A stretch of DNA of 64,000 nt, from contig JAEEVL010000005.1 in assembly GCA_016290875.1 (NCBI GenBank), positions 1 through 64,000 of the forward strand. Direction: 5' to 3'. The notes below the pieces were generated by a model that was given only the letters and a program-made list of their open reading frames with translations, ran no database searches and was not told the origin of the DNA. This DNA is from Ruminococcus sp. (GTDB lineage: Bacteria > Bacillota > Clostridia > Oscillospirales > Ruminococcaceae). Made by a program: the position numbers and the translations under genes. Positions within the stretch are counted from its first letter, which is position 1, and every line of letters starts with the position of its first letter. Of this stretch, positions 33,819-42,447 are shown in pieces.

Positions 33819-34598
33819 ATGGACGTTAAGAGCCTTGCGTTCAGGCAGATACGTGATATTTGCGAGCCTTTGAGCTGTGGACCGGTTGAGGGCGGATATA
33901 TGTTCATACTTACGCACAGCCGTGCGGAGTTCGTTGTCGACGGCGGACGTGTGGAAGTTCCTCCTGAGACTGCGATAATATACGGAAGTGATGTCCGCTG
34001 GGAATGTTTCCCTGCAGATGAAGCCCTTGTCTGTGATTGGATATACTTTGAAGCAGGCGGTGATACAGATTACCTTGAATCTCTCGAACTGCCTGTCGGT
34101 CAGCCGCTTTTTTTTGCCGATACTGAATTCATTACAGAGCTGATACGTAATATAACGGCGGAATTCTATTCGCTTGCACCGCGGCGCGGAAAAATGCTCG
34201 ATACGATGATGAAACTCCTGCTGGTAAAGCTCAGCGATGCCTGTGTGCAGATAGGAGAGCAGTTACAGTCTGCGGAGCCGCATTACAGTGCGCTTGCGGA
34301 GCTCAGAGCCAGGATATACCGCAATCCTCAGCAGCGCTGGAACGTTGACTCGATGGCAGCTGAGGTGAATATGTCACGATCGTATTTTCAGCATATATAC
34401 CGTGAGAGCTTCGGCGTTTCGTGTATAGCTGACGTTATAAACAGCAAGATAGAAAAGGCGAAAGAGATACTTTCTGAAACCGGCTGTACCGTTGCTCAGG
34501 TGGCTGCGATGTGCGGCTATGACAATGAGGAACATTTTATGCGGCAGTTCAAGAAAGCTACGGGTGTAACACCGACTGGATTCAGGAAGAATTTATGA
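33819..34598 (+). CDS. AraC-family transcriptional regulator
   Basis: A 259-residue regulator with an N-terminal cupin-like sensing domain (about 1-130) and a C-terminal pair of helix-turn-helix motifs (about 160-259: WNVDSMAAEVNMSRSYFQHIYRESFG and VAQVAAMCGYDNEEHFMRQFKKATGVTPTGFRK). Such proteins often sense sugars. It lies just upstream of the GH5 cellulase on the same strand, so it is a candidate regulator of it, although the cellulase has its own strong promoter. GGAG at 33806 is the ribosome site for ATG 33819. Confidence 0.9.
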   Translation: MDVKSLAFRQIRDICEPLSCGPVEGGYMFILTHSRAEFVVDGGRVEVPPETAIIYGSDVRWECFPADEALVCDWIYFEAGGDTDYLESLELPVGQPLFFADTEFITELIRNITAEFYSLAPRRGKMLDTMMKLLLVKLSDACVQIGEQLQSAEPHYSALAELRARIYRNPQQRWNVDSMAAEVNMSRSYFQHIYRESFGVSCIADVINSKIEKAKEILSETGCTVAQVAAMCGYDNEEHFMRQFKKATGVTPTGFRKNL

Positions 34599-34607
34599 CG
34601 CTATATA

Positions 34608-34636
34608 TTGACAAATTGTGAATGAGGCGCTATAAT
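34608..34636 (+). promoter_or_regulatory. Perfect-consensus promoter of the GH5 cellulase
   Basis: TTGACA (34608-34613), exactly 17 bases, TATAAT (34631-34636): both hexamers are perfect. It begins 10 bases after the AraC-family stop codon and leaves a leader of about 75 bases. Confidence 0.9.
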
Positions 34637-34716
34637 AAAAGTGATATGAACGGAAACTATTACCGCCCGGAGAACACTGCTCTGAGCGGAATTCACGACG
34701 AATGAGAGGGAAAAAT

Positions 34717-36516
34717 ATGTCAAAAAAGATTATCAGAAGCATAGCGGCACTTACAGCTGCTGCGGCTATGCTGCCCTTTGCGACTGCTGTGAAGCCTGCA
34801 GAGAAGTATACAGCTTCCGCAGCCGTTGACGACTGTCATGACGACTGGCTCCATGTAAACGAGAATGCTGAGGTCGTTGACAAGGACGGCAACCCCGTAT
34901 GGATGACCGGTGTAAACTGGTTCGGCTACAATGCCGGCAGACAGGTATTCGACGGCGTATGGTCAAAGAATATGCACAGTATGCTCAATCAGATCGCTGA
35001 CCACGGCTTCAATCTGCTTCGTGTACCTATGTCAACACAGATAATTCTTCAGTGGAAGAACAAAAAGCCTGATACAAGCAATGATGTCGGTGAAGTAAAT
35101 ATGATGGTCAATGCTTACTCAAACCCTGAGCTTACTGTTGAGGGCGGCGTTGACGGTGAAGGAAAGTACACTATCATGTACAGCTTTGATATATGGAACA
35201 AGGCTGTTCAGTGGTGTAAGGAAAACGGTATGAAGATCATGATCGACATACACAGTGCTACTTCTGCTTCAATGGGACATCAGAAGCCTCTTTGGTACGA
35301 TGATAACTTCTCTGAGGACGACTGGCTCGAAGCTCTTGAGTGGTTCTGTGACTACTATAAGGATGATGATACTATCATAGCTATCGACCTCAAGAACGAG
35401 CCTCACGGAAAGCCTGAAGAAGGTACATTCGCAAAGTGGGATGATTCGACTGACAATAATAACTGGAAGTATGCTGCTGAAAAAGGCGCTATGGCTTGCC
35501 TTAATCAGAACCCGAATCTTCTCATAATGATAGAAGGTACAGAGTGCTATCCTGATTTCTCAAAGGGTGCAGACTGGACAACTCCTTCAGTAGATTACGC
35601 TCATTATGACGAGCCTTCACCGATATTCGGTGCATGGTGGGGCGGAAATCTTCGCGGTGTAAAGGATCATCCTGTTGACATCGGCAAGTACAACAAGCAG
35701 ATAGTATATTCACCTCATGACTACGGTCCGCTCGTATGGAAGCAGAAGTGGTTCTATATGGACGATCCGAGCAAGACATTCAGCCGCGAGACTCTCCTTG
35801 ACGATTACTGGAGAGATTCATGGGCTTACCTCATTGAGGAAAAGAAGTATCCGCTTCTTATGGGCGAATGGGGCGGCTTTATCGACGAGGAGCATGATCC
35901 TACCGGTGAAAACAAGCACTGGATGCAGGAGCTCCGTGATTACATGATCGACAAGCACATCCACCACACTTTCTGGTGCTTCAATGAGAATTCCGGTGAT
36001 ACAGGCGGACTTGTATACGATGACTTCGGCAAGTGGGACGAGGATAAGTACGATTTCGTAAAGCCTTCACTCTGGCAGAACGATGACGGAAAGTTTATCA
36101 GCCTTGACCACCAGTATCCTATTGGTGAGAACGGTATCTCTCTCAGCGAATACTACGGCGGAGAGCCTTCAACACGTCCAACAACTACTCAGTCTGAAAC
36201 AACATCTTCAACTGTAACTACAACTACCACAACTTCTGACGAGACAACTGCAACGACTACCGGTACAGAAGATCCGTCAGAGCTCAAGGTTACTGTCAAG
36301 GGTGATGCAAACCTCGACAATAGTGTAAACATCGCAGACGCTGTACTTGTTATGCAGGTTTCAACTAACCCCGACAAGTATGGTCAGGGCAAGAGTTCTT
36401 TCAGCATTACAGCTCAGGGCGAGGTAAATGCAGATGTTGACGGCAAGAAGGGACTTTCAAATGCTGATGCTCTTCTTATACAGAAATTCAAGCTCGGACT
36501 TGTAAAGAGCTTATAA
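34717..36516 (+). CDS. GH5 endoglucanase with C-terminal dockerin
   Basis: A secreted cellulosomal enzyme cleaving beta-1,4-glucan (cellulase most likely). The 599-residue product has a signal peptide (about 1-36) and a GH5 catalytic domain (about 40-470) with acid/base Glu228 in DLKNEPHG and nucleophile Glu384 in LMGEWGGF. Substrate-binding residues are seen in GVNWFGY and DIHSA. A Thr/Ser-rich linker (about 490-525) leads to a type I dockerin from about 529, with the first calcium loop GDANLDNSVNIAD and a second loop beginning NADVDGKKG. The start ATG 34717 follows GAGAGGG; an in-frame ATG at 34702 would lie before that site. Confidence 0.95.
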   Translation: MSKKIIRSIAALTAAAAMLPFATAVKPAEKYTASAAVDDCHDDWLHVNENAEVVDKDGNPVWMTGVNWFGYNAGRQVFDGVWSKNMHSMLNQIADHGFNLLRVPMSTQIILQWKNKKPDTSNDVGEVNMMVNAYSNPELTVEGGVDGEGKYTIMYSFDIWNKAVQWCKENGMKIMIDIHSATSASMGHQKPLWYDDNFSEDDWLEALEWFCDYYKDDDTIIAIDLKNEPHGKPEEGTFAKWDDSTDNNNWKYAAEKGAMACLNQNPNLLIMIEGTECYPDFSKGADWTTPSVDYAHYDEPSPIFGAWWGGNLRGVKDHPVDIGKYNKQIVYSPHDYGPLVWKQKWFYMDDPSKTFSRETLLDDYWRDSWAYLIEEKKYPLLMGEWGGFIDEEHDPTGENKHWMQELRDYMIDKHIHHTFWCFNENSGDTGGLVYDDFGKWDEDKYDFVKPSLWQNDDGKFISLDHQYPIGENGISLSEYYGGEPSTRPTTTQSETTSSTVTTTTTTSDETTATTTGTEDPSELKVTVKGDANLDNSVNIADAVLVMQVSTNPDKYGQGKSSFSITAQGEVNADVDGKKGLSNADALLIQKFKLGLVKSL

Positions 36517-36523
36517 TAACGAT

Positions 36524-36552
36524 AAGGACGGCTTCGTGCCGTCCTTTTTTAT
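36524..36552 (+). terminator. Intrinsic terminator of the GH5 gene
   Basis: AAGGACGGC (36524-36532) pairs with GCCGTCCTT (36538-36546) around TTCGT, followed by T6. Confidence 0.95.
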
Positions 36553-36594
36553 TGCGAAAATCGTAAAGTTATGGTGAAATATTGCGGTTTGCTG

Positions 36595-36623
36595 TTGCTA
36601 TTTTTAAGAAAGTGTGATATAAT
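36595..36623 (+). promoter_or_regulatory. Promoter of the ABC-F gene
   Basis: TTGCTA (36595-36600), 17 bases, TATAAT (36618-36623). AAATATTGCGG, a motif seen in other gaps of this window, lies just upstream near 36578. Confidence 0.8.
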
Positions 36624-36653
36624 TTAATGTGAATCAAAAAATGCGGAGGTATT

Positions 36654-38258
36654 ATGATAACAGTAAGCAATGTCAGCGTTCAGTTCGGAGGAACTACGCT
36701 TTTCAAGAACGTAAATCTCAAATTCACAAACGGTAACTGCTACGGCGTAATCGGCGCTAACGGTGCAGGCAAGTCAACATTCCTCAGAGTGCTCTGCGGA
36801 GAACTCGAACCGGCTTCCGGAGAGGTTGTAATGCCAAAGGAGGAACGTCTCAGCGTACTCAGACAGGATCACTTTGCTTTCGATGAGTATACCGTACTCG
36901 ACACCGTTATAATGGGCAACGCACGTCTCTATGAGATAATGCAGGAAAAGGATGCTCTTTATGCAAAGGAGGACTTCTCAGACGAGGACGGCGTAAAGGC
37001 ATCTGAGCTCGAGGGTGAATTTGCAGAGCTCAACGGCTGGGAGGCTGAATCCGATGCTTCCAAGCTCATACAGGGACTTGGTCTGCCGGAGGATATACTC
37101 TACCAGCAGATGTCAGGACTCTCCGGTAACGACAAGGTCAAGGTGCTTCTTGCACAGGCACTTTTCGGCAACCCGGACATTATTCTTCTTGACGAGCCTA
37201 CCAACCACCTTGATATTGACGCAGTAAAGTGGCTTGAGGAATTCCTCTCCGAGTATTTCGGAACAGTCATAGTTGTATCCCATGACAGACACTTCCTCAA
37301 CAACGTCTGCACCCACATCGTTGACATTGACTACAACAAGATCAAGATGTATGTCGGAAACTACGAATTCTGGTACGAATCCAGCCAGCTTATCCAGCGC
37401 ATGATAAAGCAGCAGAACAAGAAGAACGAGGAAAAGATAAAGGAACTCAAGGACTTTATCGCGCGTTTCTCTGCAAACAAGTCCAAGTCTAACCAGGCTA
37501 CTTCAAGACGTAAGCTAATTGAAAAGCTGACTGTCGAGGAACTTCCGGCTTCAAGCAGAAGATACCCGTTCATCGGCTTCGATATGGACAGAGAGCTAGG
37601 CAAGGACGTTCTCCAGGTAGAGGGTATAAGCAAGACGGTTGACGGCGTTAAGCTGCTCGACAACGTAAGCTTCACTCTCGGACGCACCGACAAGGTAGCC
37701 TTCATCGGCGAGAGCGAACAGGCTATTACTATGCTTTTCAAGATACTCATGGAAGAGGAGCAGCCTGACGAGGGCAGTTTCAAGTGGGGCGTATCCGTAA
37801 CGACTTCATATATGCCGGTAGACAACGGTGAGTACTTCAATGGCTGCGAGATGTCGATACTCGACTGGATAAGACAGTATTCAGTCAAGGACGAAACAGA
37901 GACCTATCTCCGCGGCTTCCTCGGACGTATGCTGTTCTCCGGCGATGACGTATACAAGCCTGTAAACGTTCTTTCAGGAGGCGAAAAGGTGAGATGTATG
38001 TTCTCACGTATGATGCTTTTCGGCTCAAACGTGCTCCTGCTTGACCGTCCTACGAACCACCTTGACCTTGAGAGCATTACAGCTGTAAACAACAGCCTTA
38101 TCAACTTCAAGGGCGTAGTTCTTCTTGCTTCACACGACCACGAGATACTCCAGACAACTGCAAACCGTATAATCGAGATCACTCCCGACGGCTGCATAGA
38201 CCGTCAGGGAACATATGAGGAATTCATCGAATTCAAAAAACAGCAGGCAGAAGCCTGA
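36654..38258 (+). CDS. ABC-F family ATPase with degenerate second nucleotide site
   Basis: ABC-F proteins bind the ribosome and have no membrane domain. The 534-residue protein has two ATPase domains and the linking helix pair (about 245-290). Domain 1 is intact: GANGAGKST, LSGNDKVKVLLAQALF and LLDEPTNHLD. Domain 2 keeps LSGGEKVRCMFSRMM but its Walker A reads GESEQAITML (no Lys or Ser/Thr at the key places) and its Walker B reads LLDRPTNHLD, with Arg for the catalytic Glu. Only one site should hydrolyse ATP. It resembles the YkpA/YbiT branch; no antibiotic-resistance role is implied by sequence. Confidence 0.9.
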   Translation: MITVSNVSVQFGGTTLFKNVNLKFTNGNCYGVIGANGAGKSTFLRVLCGELEPASGEVVMPKEERLSVLRQDHFAFDEYTVLDTVIMGNARLYEIMQEKDALYAKEDFSDEDGVKASELEGEFAELNGWEAESDASKLIQGLGLPEDILYQQMSGLSGNDKVKVLLAQALFGNPDIILLDEPTNHLDIDAVKWLEEFLSEYFGTVIVVSHDRHFLNNVCTHIVDIDYNKIKMYVGNYEFWYESSQLIQRMIKQQNKKNEEKIKELKDFIARFSANKSKSNQATSRRKLIEKLTVEELPASSRRYPFIGFDMDRELGKDVLQVEGISKTVDGVKLLDNVSFTLGRTDKVAFIGESEQAITMLFKILMEEEQPDEGSFKWGVSVTTSYMPVDNGEYFNGCEMSILDWIRQYSVKDETETYLRGFLGRMLFSGDDVYKPVNVLSGGEKVRCMFSRMMLFGSNVLLLDRPTNHLDLESITAVNNSLINFKGVVLLASHDHEILQTTANRIIEITPDGCIDRQGTYEEFIEFKKQQAEA

Positions 38259-38302
38259 AAACGAACGATAAACTAATCAGGTAAGCTAAGGGAGGTTTAT
38301 TT

Positions 38303-38644
38303 ATGCCATTTATCAACGTAAAGACCAATGTTTCTGTCTCTCAGGAACAGAAGCTGAGCATTAAATCCGCTATGGGACGCGCTATCACAGCTATCCCCGG
38401 AAAATCAGAGGGCTGGCTCATGGTAGGTATCGAGCCTGAGTACGACCTTTGGTTCAAGGGCGAGGATGCTCCTGCCGCTATGGTAGAGGTATCTATTTTC
38501 GGCAGTGCTTCTTCAAACGCGCTCACAACACTTACAAGCCATATTACAGGAATACTCACAGACACTATCGGCATATCGTCTGACAGAGTATACGTGAAAT
38601 ATACAAGTACGAACGATTGGGGCTGGAACGGTTCAAATTTCTGA
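38303..38644 (+). CDS. MIF-like tautomerase superfamily protein, copy 1
   Basis: A 113-residue protein matching macrophage migration inhibitory factor over its whole length. It starts MPFINVKTNV, with Pro2 as the expected N-terminal catalytic base after Met removal, and has Lys in AIPGKSEGWLMV. It ends SSDRVYVKYTSTNDWGWNGSNF, the counterpart of human MIF ending in [24 protein letters not shown]. Family members are trimeric tautomerases. The biological substrate is unknown. GGGAGG precedes ATG 38303. A second copy follows after 51 bases. Confidence 0.9.
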   Translation: MPFINVKTNVSVSQEQKLSIKSAMGRAITAIPGKSEGWLMVGIEPEYDLWFKGEDAPAAMVEVSIFGSASSNALTTLTSHITGILTDTIGISSDRVYVKYTSTNDWGWNGSNF

Positions 38645-38695
38645 GCTGATACTCACGGCGTACAGTATTGAAACTATTAACAAAGGAGGTCAATC

Positions 38696-39037
38696 ATGCC
38701 ATTTATCAATGTGAAAACTAATGTGTCGGTTACTGAAGACAGAGCTGAATCAGTGAAGTCTCTGCTCGGTCAGGCTATCACAGCTATTCCCGGAAAGTCA
38801 GAAGCGTGGCTTATGGTGGAGATAGAGGCTGAACGCAAACTATGGTTCAAGGGCACCGGAGAGGAAGCTGCTATGGTAGAAGTTAGCCTTTTCGGCGGCG
38901 CTTCACACAACGCTTATTTAACTCTCACAAGCCATATCACAGGTATAATCAGCTCACAGTTCGGAATACCGACAAGCAGGATATACGTGAAGTATTCCGA
39001 AACATCAAACTGGGGCTGGAACGGCTCAAATTTCTGA
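38696..39037 (+). CDS. MIF-like tautomerase superfamily protein, copy 2
   Basis: A second 113-residue MIF-like protein, clearly a tandem duplicate of the previous gene (same MPFINVKTN start with Pro2, AITAIPGKSE, SRIYVKYS, WGWNGSNF end) but diverged in the middle, where it has RKLWFKGTGEEAAMVEVSLFGG. AAGGAGG lies upstream of ATG 38696. Its stop lies 8 bases before the start of the dockerin protein, so the pair and that gene are probably one transcript. Neither copy has a signal peptide. Confidence 0.9.
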   Translation: MPFINVKTNVSVTEDRAESVKSLLGQAITAIPGKSEAWLMVEIEAERKLWFKGTGEEAAMVEVSLFGGASHNAYLTLTSHITGIISSQFGIPTSRIYVKYSETSNWGWNGSNF

Positions 39038-39047
39038 GGTGACAACT

Positions 39048-40229
39048 ATGATAAAAACTAAACTGATATGCGGAGCTATGGCGGCTGTTATGATGAGTGC
39101 AGCTGTTCCGGCTTATATCGCAGCAAATACTTATGTTTATGCCGATTATGACTGGGCAGGCAGCGAATGTGAGCCGGCACACGATACTTCCCGTGATGTT
39201 CAGAAGTATGGTGTCGGAAATCCGTTCAACTACGGCGAAAGAAACACTCCTGCCGATGCTTCAACGGAAGAGATACGTGCGATAAACCATAAGATGTCGG
39301 TACAGGAAGTAAAGTATGCCCTCTACAAGGAGATCGACGAGCACTGGGAGCTTATTTCCAAACGTATCGGGCAGACTGACCGTGAAAAGGTCTATGCGCT
39401 CTTCCTCGGACTTGGTACAAGAGAGTCAACGCTCGGCGGAAACGGCGACGGTGCCGACCTCGAGACTGCCTATCTTGACGGATGGGGAGTTAACTCTGCA
39501 CACGCATACGGCACTATGCAGACGGCTGTTACGGCTTTTGCCGACTGTGATCCGACATTCATGAAGGAGGACAATGTCCCTGAGATGTTCCAGTACTCCT
39601 TTACTGAGTCGAATTTCTATGATGCTATCATATCCAATCACATGGGTATCAGAAAGATACTCCACTTTGTACAGCTTTGTATAGACGAGGAGAAGATGAC
39701 AGGCTATCAGGTCATCAGAAACTCTCTCAAGGCGTTCAATACCGGCTGGTGGTATATGGCGGAGGACGCAGGAGCTTACCGCACATATGCCGATGAGATA
39801 TGCGCGATGGCACAGTTCTACTACAACGAGGGACACCTCTACGATAATGTATTCACATGGACAGAATCGCCTGCGGCTGCTCCGTACCGTACAGATGACC
39901 GCTGGGACTGGTGGGGCGACGGCGTACCGAGCATGGAACCCGTTGAGGAAACTACCGAGCCTGAGAGCGAGACAGTCAGTGAGACTTCGAGTGAACTGAC
40001 ACCTACTCTCAAGGGTGACGCAAACCTTGATAGTGACGTTAACATCGCAGATGCTGTTCTCGTTATGCAGGTATCGACAAATCCCGATAAATATGCACAG
40101 GGTAAGACTTCTCTCAGCATCAAGCCTCAGGGCGAGGTCAACGCAGACGTTGACGGCAAGAAGGGACTTTCAAATGCTGATGCTCTTCTTATACAGAAAT
40201 TCAAACTCGGACTTATAGACAAGCTCTGA
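39048..40229 (+). CDS. Dockerin-bearing secreted protein with possible lysozyme-like domain
   Basis: A 393-residue exported protein (signal peptide about 1-33). The central region (about 60-290) is not a glycoside hydrolase I can name. It shows GLGTRESTLGG (Glu126) followed by AHAYGTMQTAV near 154, a layout like the E-S-x-G ... GxMQ pattern of lysozyme-like transglycosylases, and is rich in Trp/Tyr. After an acidic linker a type I dockerin starts at about 323. So it should join the cellulosome. Start ATG 39048 is set by GAGGTG; an in-frame GTG at 39039 overlaps that site. The enzyme activity is a guess from short motifs. Confidence 0.75.
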   Translation: MIKTKLICGAMAAVMMSAAVPAYIAANTYVYADYDWAGSECEPAHDTSRDVQKYGVGNPFNYGERNTPADASTEEIRAINHKMSVQEVKYALYKEIDEHWELISKRIGQTDREKVYALFLGLGTRESTLGGNGDGADLETAYLDGWGVNSAHAYGTMQTAVTAFADCDPTFMKEDNVPEMFQYSFTESNFYDAIISNHMGIRKILHFVQLCIDEEKMTGYQVIRNSLKAFNTGWWYMAEDAGAYRTYADEICAMAQFYYNEGHLYDNVFTWTESPAAAPYRTDDRWDWWGDGVPSMEPVEETTEPESETVSETSSELTPTLKGDANLDSDVNIADAVLVMQVSTNPDKYAQGKTSLSIKPQGEVNADVDGKKGLSNADALLIQKFKLGLIDKL

Positions 40230-40237
40230 GTAATTCA

Positions 40238-40264
40238 GGGGACGTCCTAATCGGCGTCCCTTTC
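40238..40264 (+). terminator. Probable terminator after the dockerin protein
   Basis: GGGACG (40239-40244) pairs with CGTCCC (40255-40260) followed by a short T run. Confidence 0.65.
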
Positions 40265-40312
40265 TGGTATCATATCGCACAAAACGGCATATAATGTCCC
40301 GGAGGCGATGTG

Positions 40313-41458
40313 ATGAAACGTTTAGCGGCAGCACTTCTTGCTGCGTATATGTTTACTTCCTGCGAAGCGGCTGACAGCTCATTTTCTGAGCCTGAAACAG
40401 CTTCTGATATGACATACTGTCAGCAGGAAAGAGAGCAGCTTGGTGAACTGGCAGACGGCTATGTTCCGGTGAATTATCAGCATATGGCCGGGGAGTGGTT
40501 CCCGTATATGCACTATGAGAATTATATGCACGGAAAGTCAGAAGACGAGTTCCGTGAGAGTGTGAGGGAACTGTATTCGGCTGCTAAGGCAGAGGGGATA
40601 AACACTCTTTTTCTTCACGTTCACCCGTGTGGTGACGCATATTACCGTTCGGAGATATTCCCGCGCGGTACAAGCTGGGACGGTGACTATGATCCGTTTG
40701 CAGTGATGATCGAAGAAGCTCATAAGCTCGGTCTTTCGGTACACGCCTGGCTGAACCCTCTGCGCTGTCAGACAACAGAGCGGATGAAAGCGCTGCCTGA
40801 CAGCTTCGTAGTAAAACAGTGGACAGAGAACGGCATAGCTAAGGAAGTGAACGGGCGCTGGTATCTCGATCCGTCATGTACAGAGACAGACGAACTTCTC
40901 AGAGATTGCATCAGAGAGATAATTACCAATTACGACGTTGACGGGATACACATAGACGATTATTTTTATCCGACAACTGCTCCGGAATTCGATGCAGAGG
41001 AGTTCGCAGCGAGCGGAAGTACAGATCTCGGAGAGTGGCGGCGTTCAAATTGTACCCGTATGGTCAGGGCGATGTATGACGAGGTTAAAAGCTGTGACAG
41101 CCGCGTAGAATTCGGGATAAGTCCGCAGGGCAGTATCAGCGGGAATTATGATTCGCAGTTTGCTGATGTCAGGCTTTGGAGCGGCGAAAAGGGCTATTGC
41201 GACTATATCGTTCCGCAGCTGTATTTCGGCTTTGAGAACGAGAGCTGTCCGTTTGCTGAGACTCTTGCCCTGTGGGAAACAATGACCTGTCCCGATGTCA
41301 GACTTGTGGCAGGACTCGGAGCGTACAAGCTTGGCAAAGCGGACAAGTGGGCAGGAGCTGCCGGCGAGAATGAATGGATAGAATCACCGGATATTATTCA
41401 GCGTCAGATAGAGCTTGTTGAAAAGTCTTCGGTTTCCGGATATGCTCTGTACCGCTGA
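40313..41458 (+). CDS. GHL10 (DUF187/YngK-like) glycoside-hydrolase-like lipoprotein
   Basis: A 381-residue lipoprotein (cysteine after MFTS near residue 18). The rest is a TIM-barrel GHL10 domain, related to YngK. Seen are GINTLFLHVHPCGDAYYRSEIFPR, GLSVHAWLNPLR, WYLDPSC, the acidic VDGIHIDDYFYP and FGISPQG with IVPQLYFG. The family is thought to hydrolyse glycans, possibly of peptidoglycan or exopolysaccharide; substrate unknown. GGAGG lies 7 bases before ATG 40313; an in-frame GTG one codon earlier is also possible. It carries no dockerin, so it is cell attached. Confidence 0.85.
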   Translation: MKRLAAALLAAYMFTSCEAADSSFSEPETASDMTYCQQEREQLGELADGYVPVNYQHMAGEWFPYMHYENYMHGKSEDEFRESVRELYSAAKAEGINTLFLHVHPCGDAYYRSEIFPRGTSWDGDYDPFAVMIEEAHKLGLSVHAWLNPLRCQTTERMKALPDSFVVKQWTENGIAKEVNGRWYLDPSCTETDELLRDCIREIITNYDVDGIHIDDYFYPTTAPEFDAEEFAASGSTDLGEWRRSNCTRMVRAMYDEVKSCDSRVEFGISPQGSISGNYDSQFADVRLWSGEKGYCDYIVPQLYFGFENESCPFAETLALWETMTCPDVRLVAGLGAYKLGKADKWAGAAGENEWIESPDIIQRQIELVEKSSVSGYALYR

Positions 41459-41516
41459 GATTTAAGATTTGTTCAAGGAACGTATGATATGATAAACAGG
41501 AATGGAGGTGCTGATA

Positions 41517-42380
41517 ATGAAACTGAAATGGCTTTCACTGCTTGCAGCTGCTATATTGTGCGGAACTGTTTCGTGCAGCGTCAAGGGCGGCAGTTCTGAC
41601 AGCAGTGGGATTACTGTTAACGATACGGGTGAAAAAGGCGACGGTATGACTGTAACATTTCTCGATGTCGGCAAGGCTGACAGTATGGTCATTCAGACCG
41701 ACAACAGCACAGTCGTGATCGACTGCGGCGAGAAAGGTGACGGCAAGGAACTCGTCAGATTTCTTAAAGATCAGGATATCAGCACGGTAGACTGTCTTAT
41801 AATCACGCATTATGATAAAGATCACGTAGGCGGAGCGGCAAAGCTGATAAACAAGCTTGAAGTCAAGCGTGTGCTCGGACCGTATTATCAGGAATTCAGC
41901 GATGAAGCTGACAGCTTCCGTGATGCTATGAAAGAAGCAGCCATAGAGCCGGAGTATCTCCGTACAGACCGAGAGCTGGAGATCGGAGATGCTGAGTATA
42001 CGGTATATGCGCCGAAGGAGGACTATTACGGGCCGGACAACGACAATGACTTCTCTTTGGTGACGAAGGTGAAGTATTACGATACAACATTTCTCTTTAC
42101 CGGAGATGCTATGGACAAGCGCCTGGCAGAGGTTATGGATATAGGTGACTGTGATTTCCTGAAAGTCCCGTATCACGGCAGAAAGCTCGGTAACCTCAAT
42201 GAATTTCTCGACAGAACAAAACCTGAATACGCTGTTGTAACTACTTCTGAAAAGGAGTTCTCACCGTTTACTGAGGATGCTCTTGAAAGCCATGATGTTG
42301 ATTACCGTACGACCTTTGAAAACGGTGTGGTGACGGCTTTCAGCGACGGAAGCACGATAACTCTGAGCTCTGAACGCTAA
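41517..42380 (+). CDS. Metallo-beta-lactamase-fold lipoprotein (ComEC C-terminal-domain-like)
   Basis: A 287-residue lipoprotein (lipobox ending in GTVSC). The domain starts VTFLDVGKADSMVIQTDNSTVVIDCG and has the metal motif THYDKDHVGG, then FTGDA and PYHGRKLGNL. This is the ComEC/Rec2 C-terminal type of beta-lactamase fold, found also in stand-alone secreted proteins. These probably cleave phosphoesters such as extracellular nucleic acid, but no substrate can be assigned. TGGAGGTG precedes ATG 41517. Confidence 0.85.
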   Translation: MKLKWLSLLAAAILCGTVSCSVKGGSSDSSGITVNDTGEKGDGMTVTFLDVGKADSMVIQTDNSTVVIDCGEKGDGKELVRFLKDQDISTVDCLIITHYDKDHVGGAAKLINKLEVKRVLGPYYQEFSDEADSFRDAMKEAAIEPEYLRTDRELEIGDAEYTVYAPKEDYYGPDNDNDFSLVTKVKYYDTTFLFTGDAMDKRLAEVMDIGDCDFLKVPYHGRKLGNLNEFLDRTKPEYAVVTTSEKEFSPFTEDALESHDVDYRTTFENGVVTAFSDGSTITLSSER

Positions 42381-42391
42381 GGCTCTTCGGC

Positions 42392-42420
42392 TTGACATAC
42401 AGCCATAATAGTAGTAGAAT
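42392..42420 (+). promoter_or_regulatory. Promoter of the CPBP protease gene
   Basis: TTGACA (42392-42397), 17 bases, TAGAAT (42415-42420). Confidence 0.7.
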
Positions 42421-42447
42421 AAGAGACGAGGAGTGTGAAAGATCATT

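Noticed and set aside
41081..41180. Possible second dockerin in the GHL10 lipoprotein
   Set aside because: No calcium-loop motif is present anywhere in the protein.
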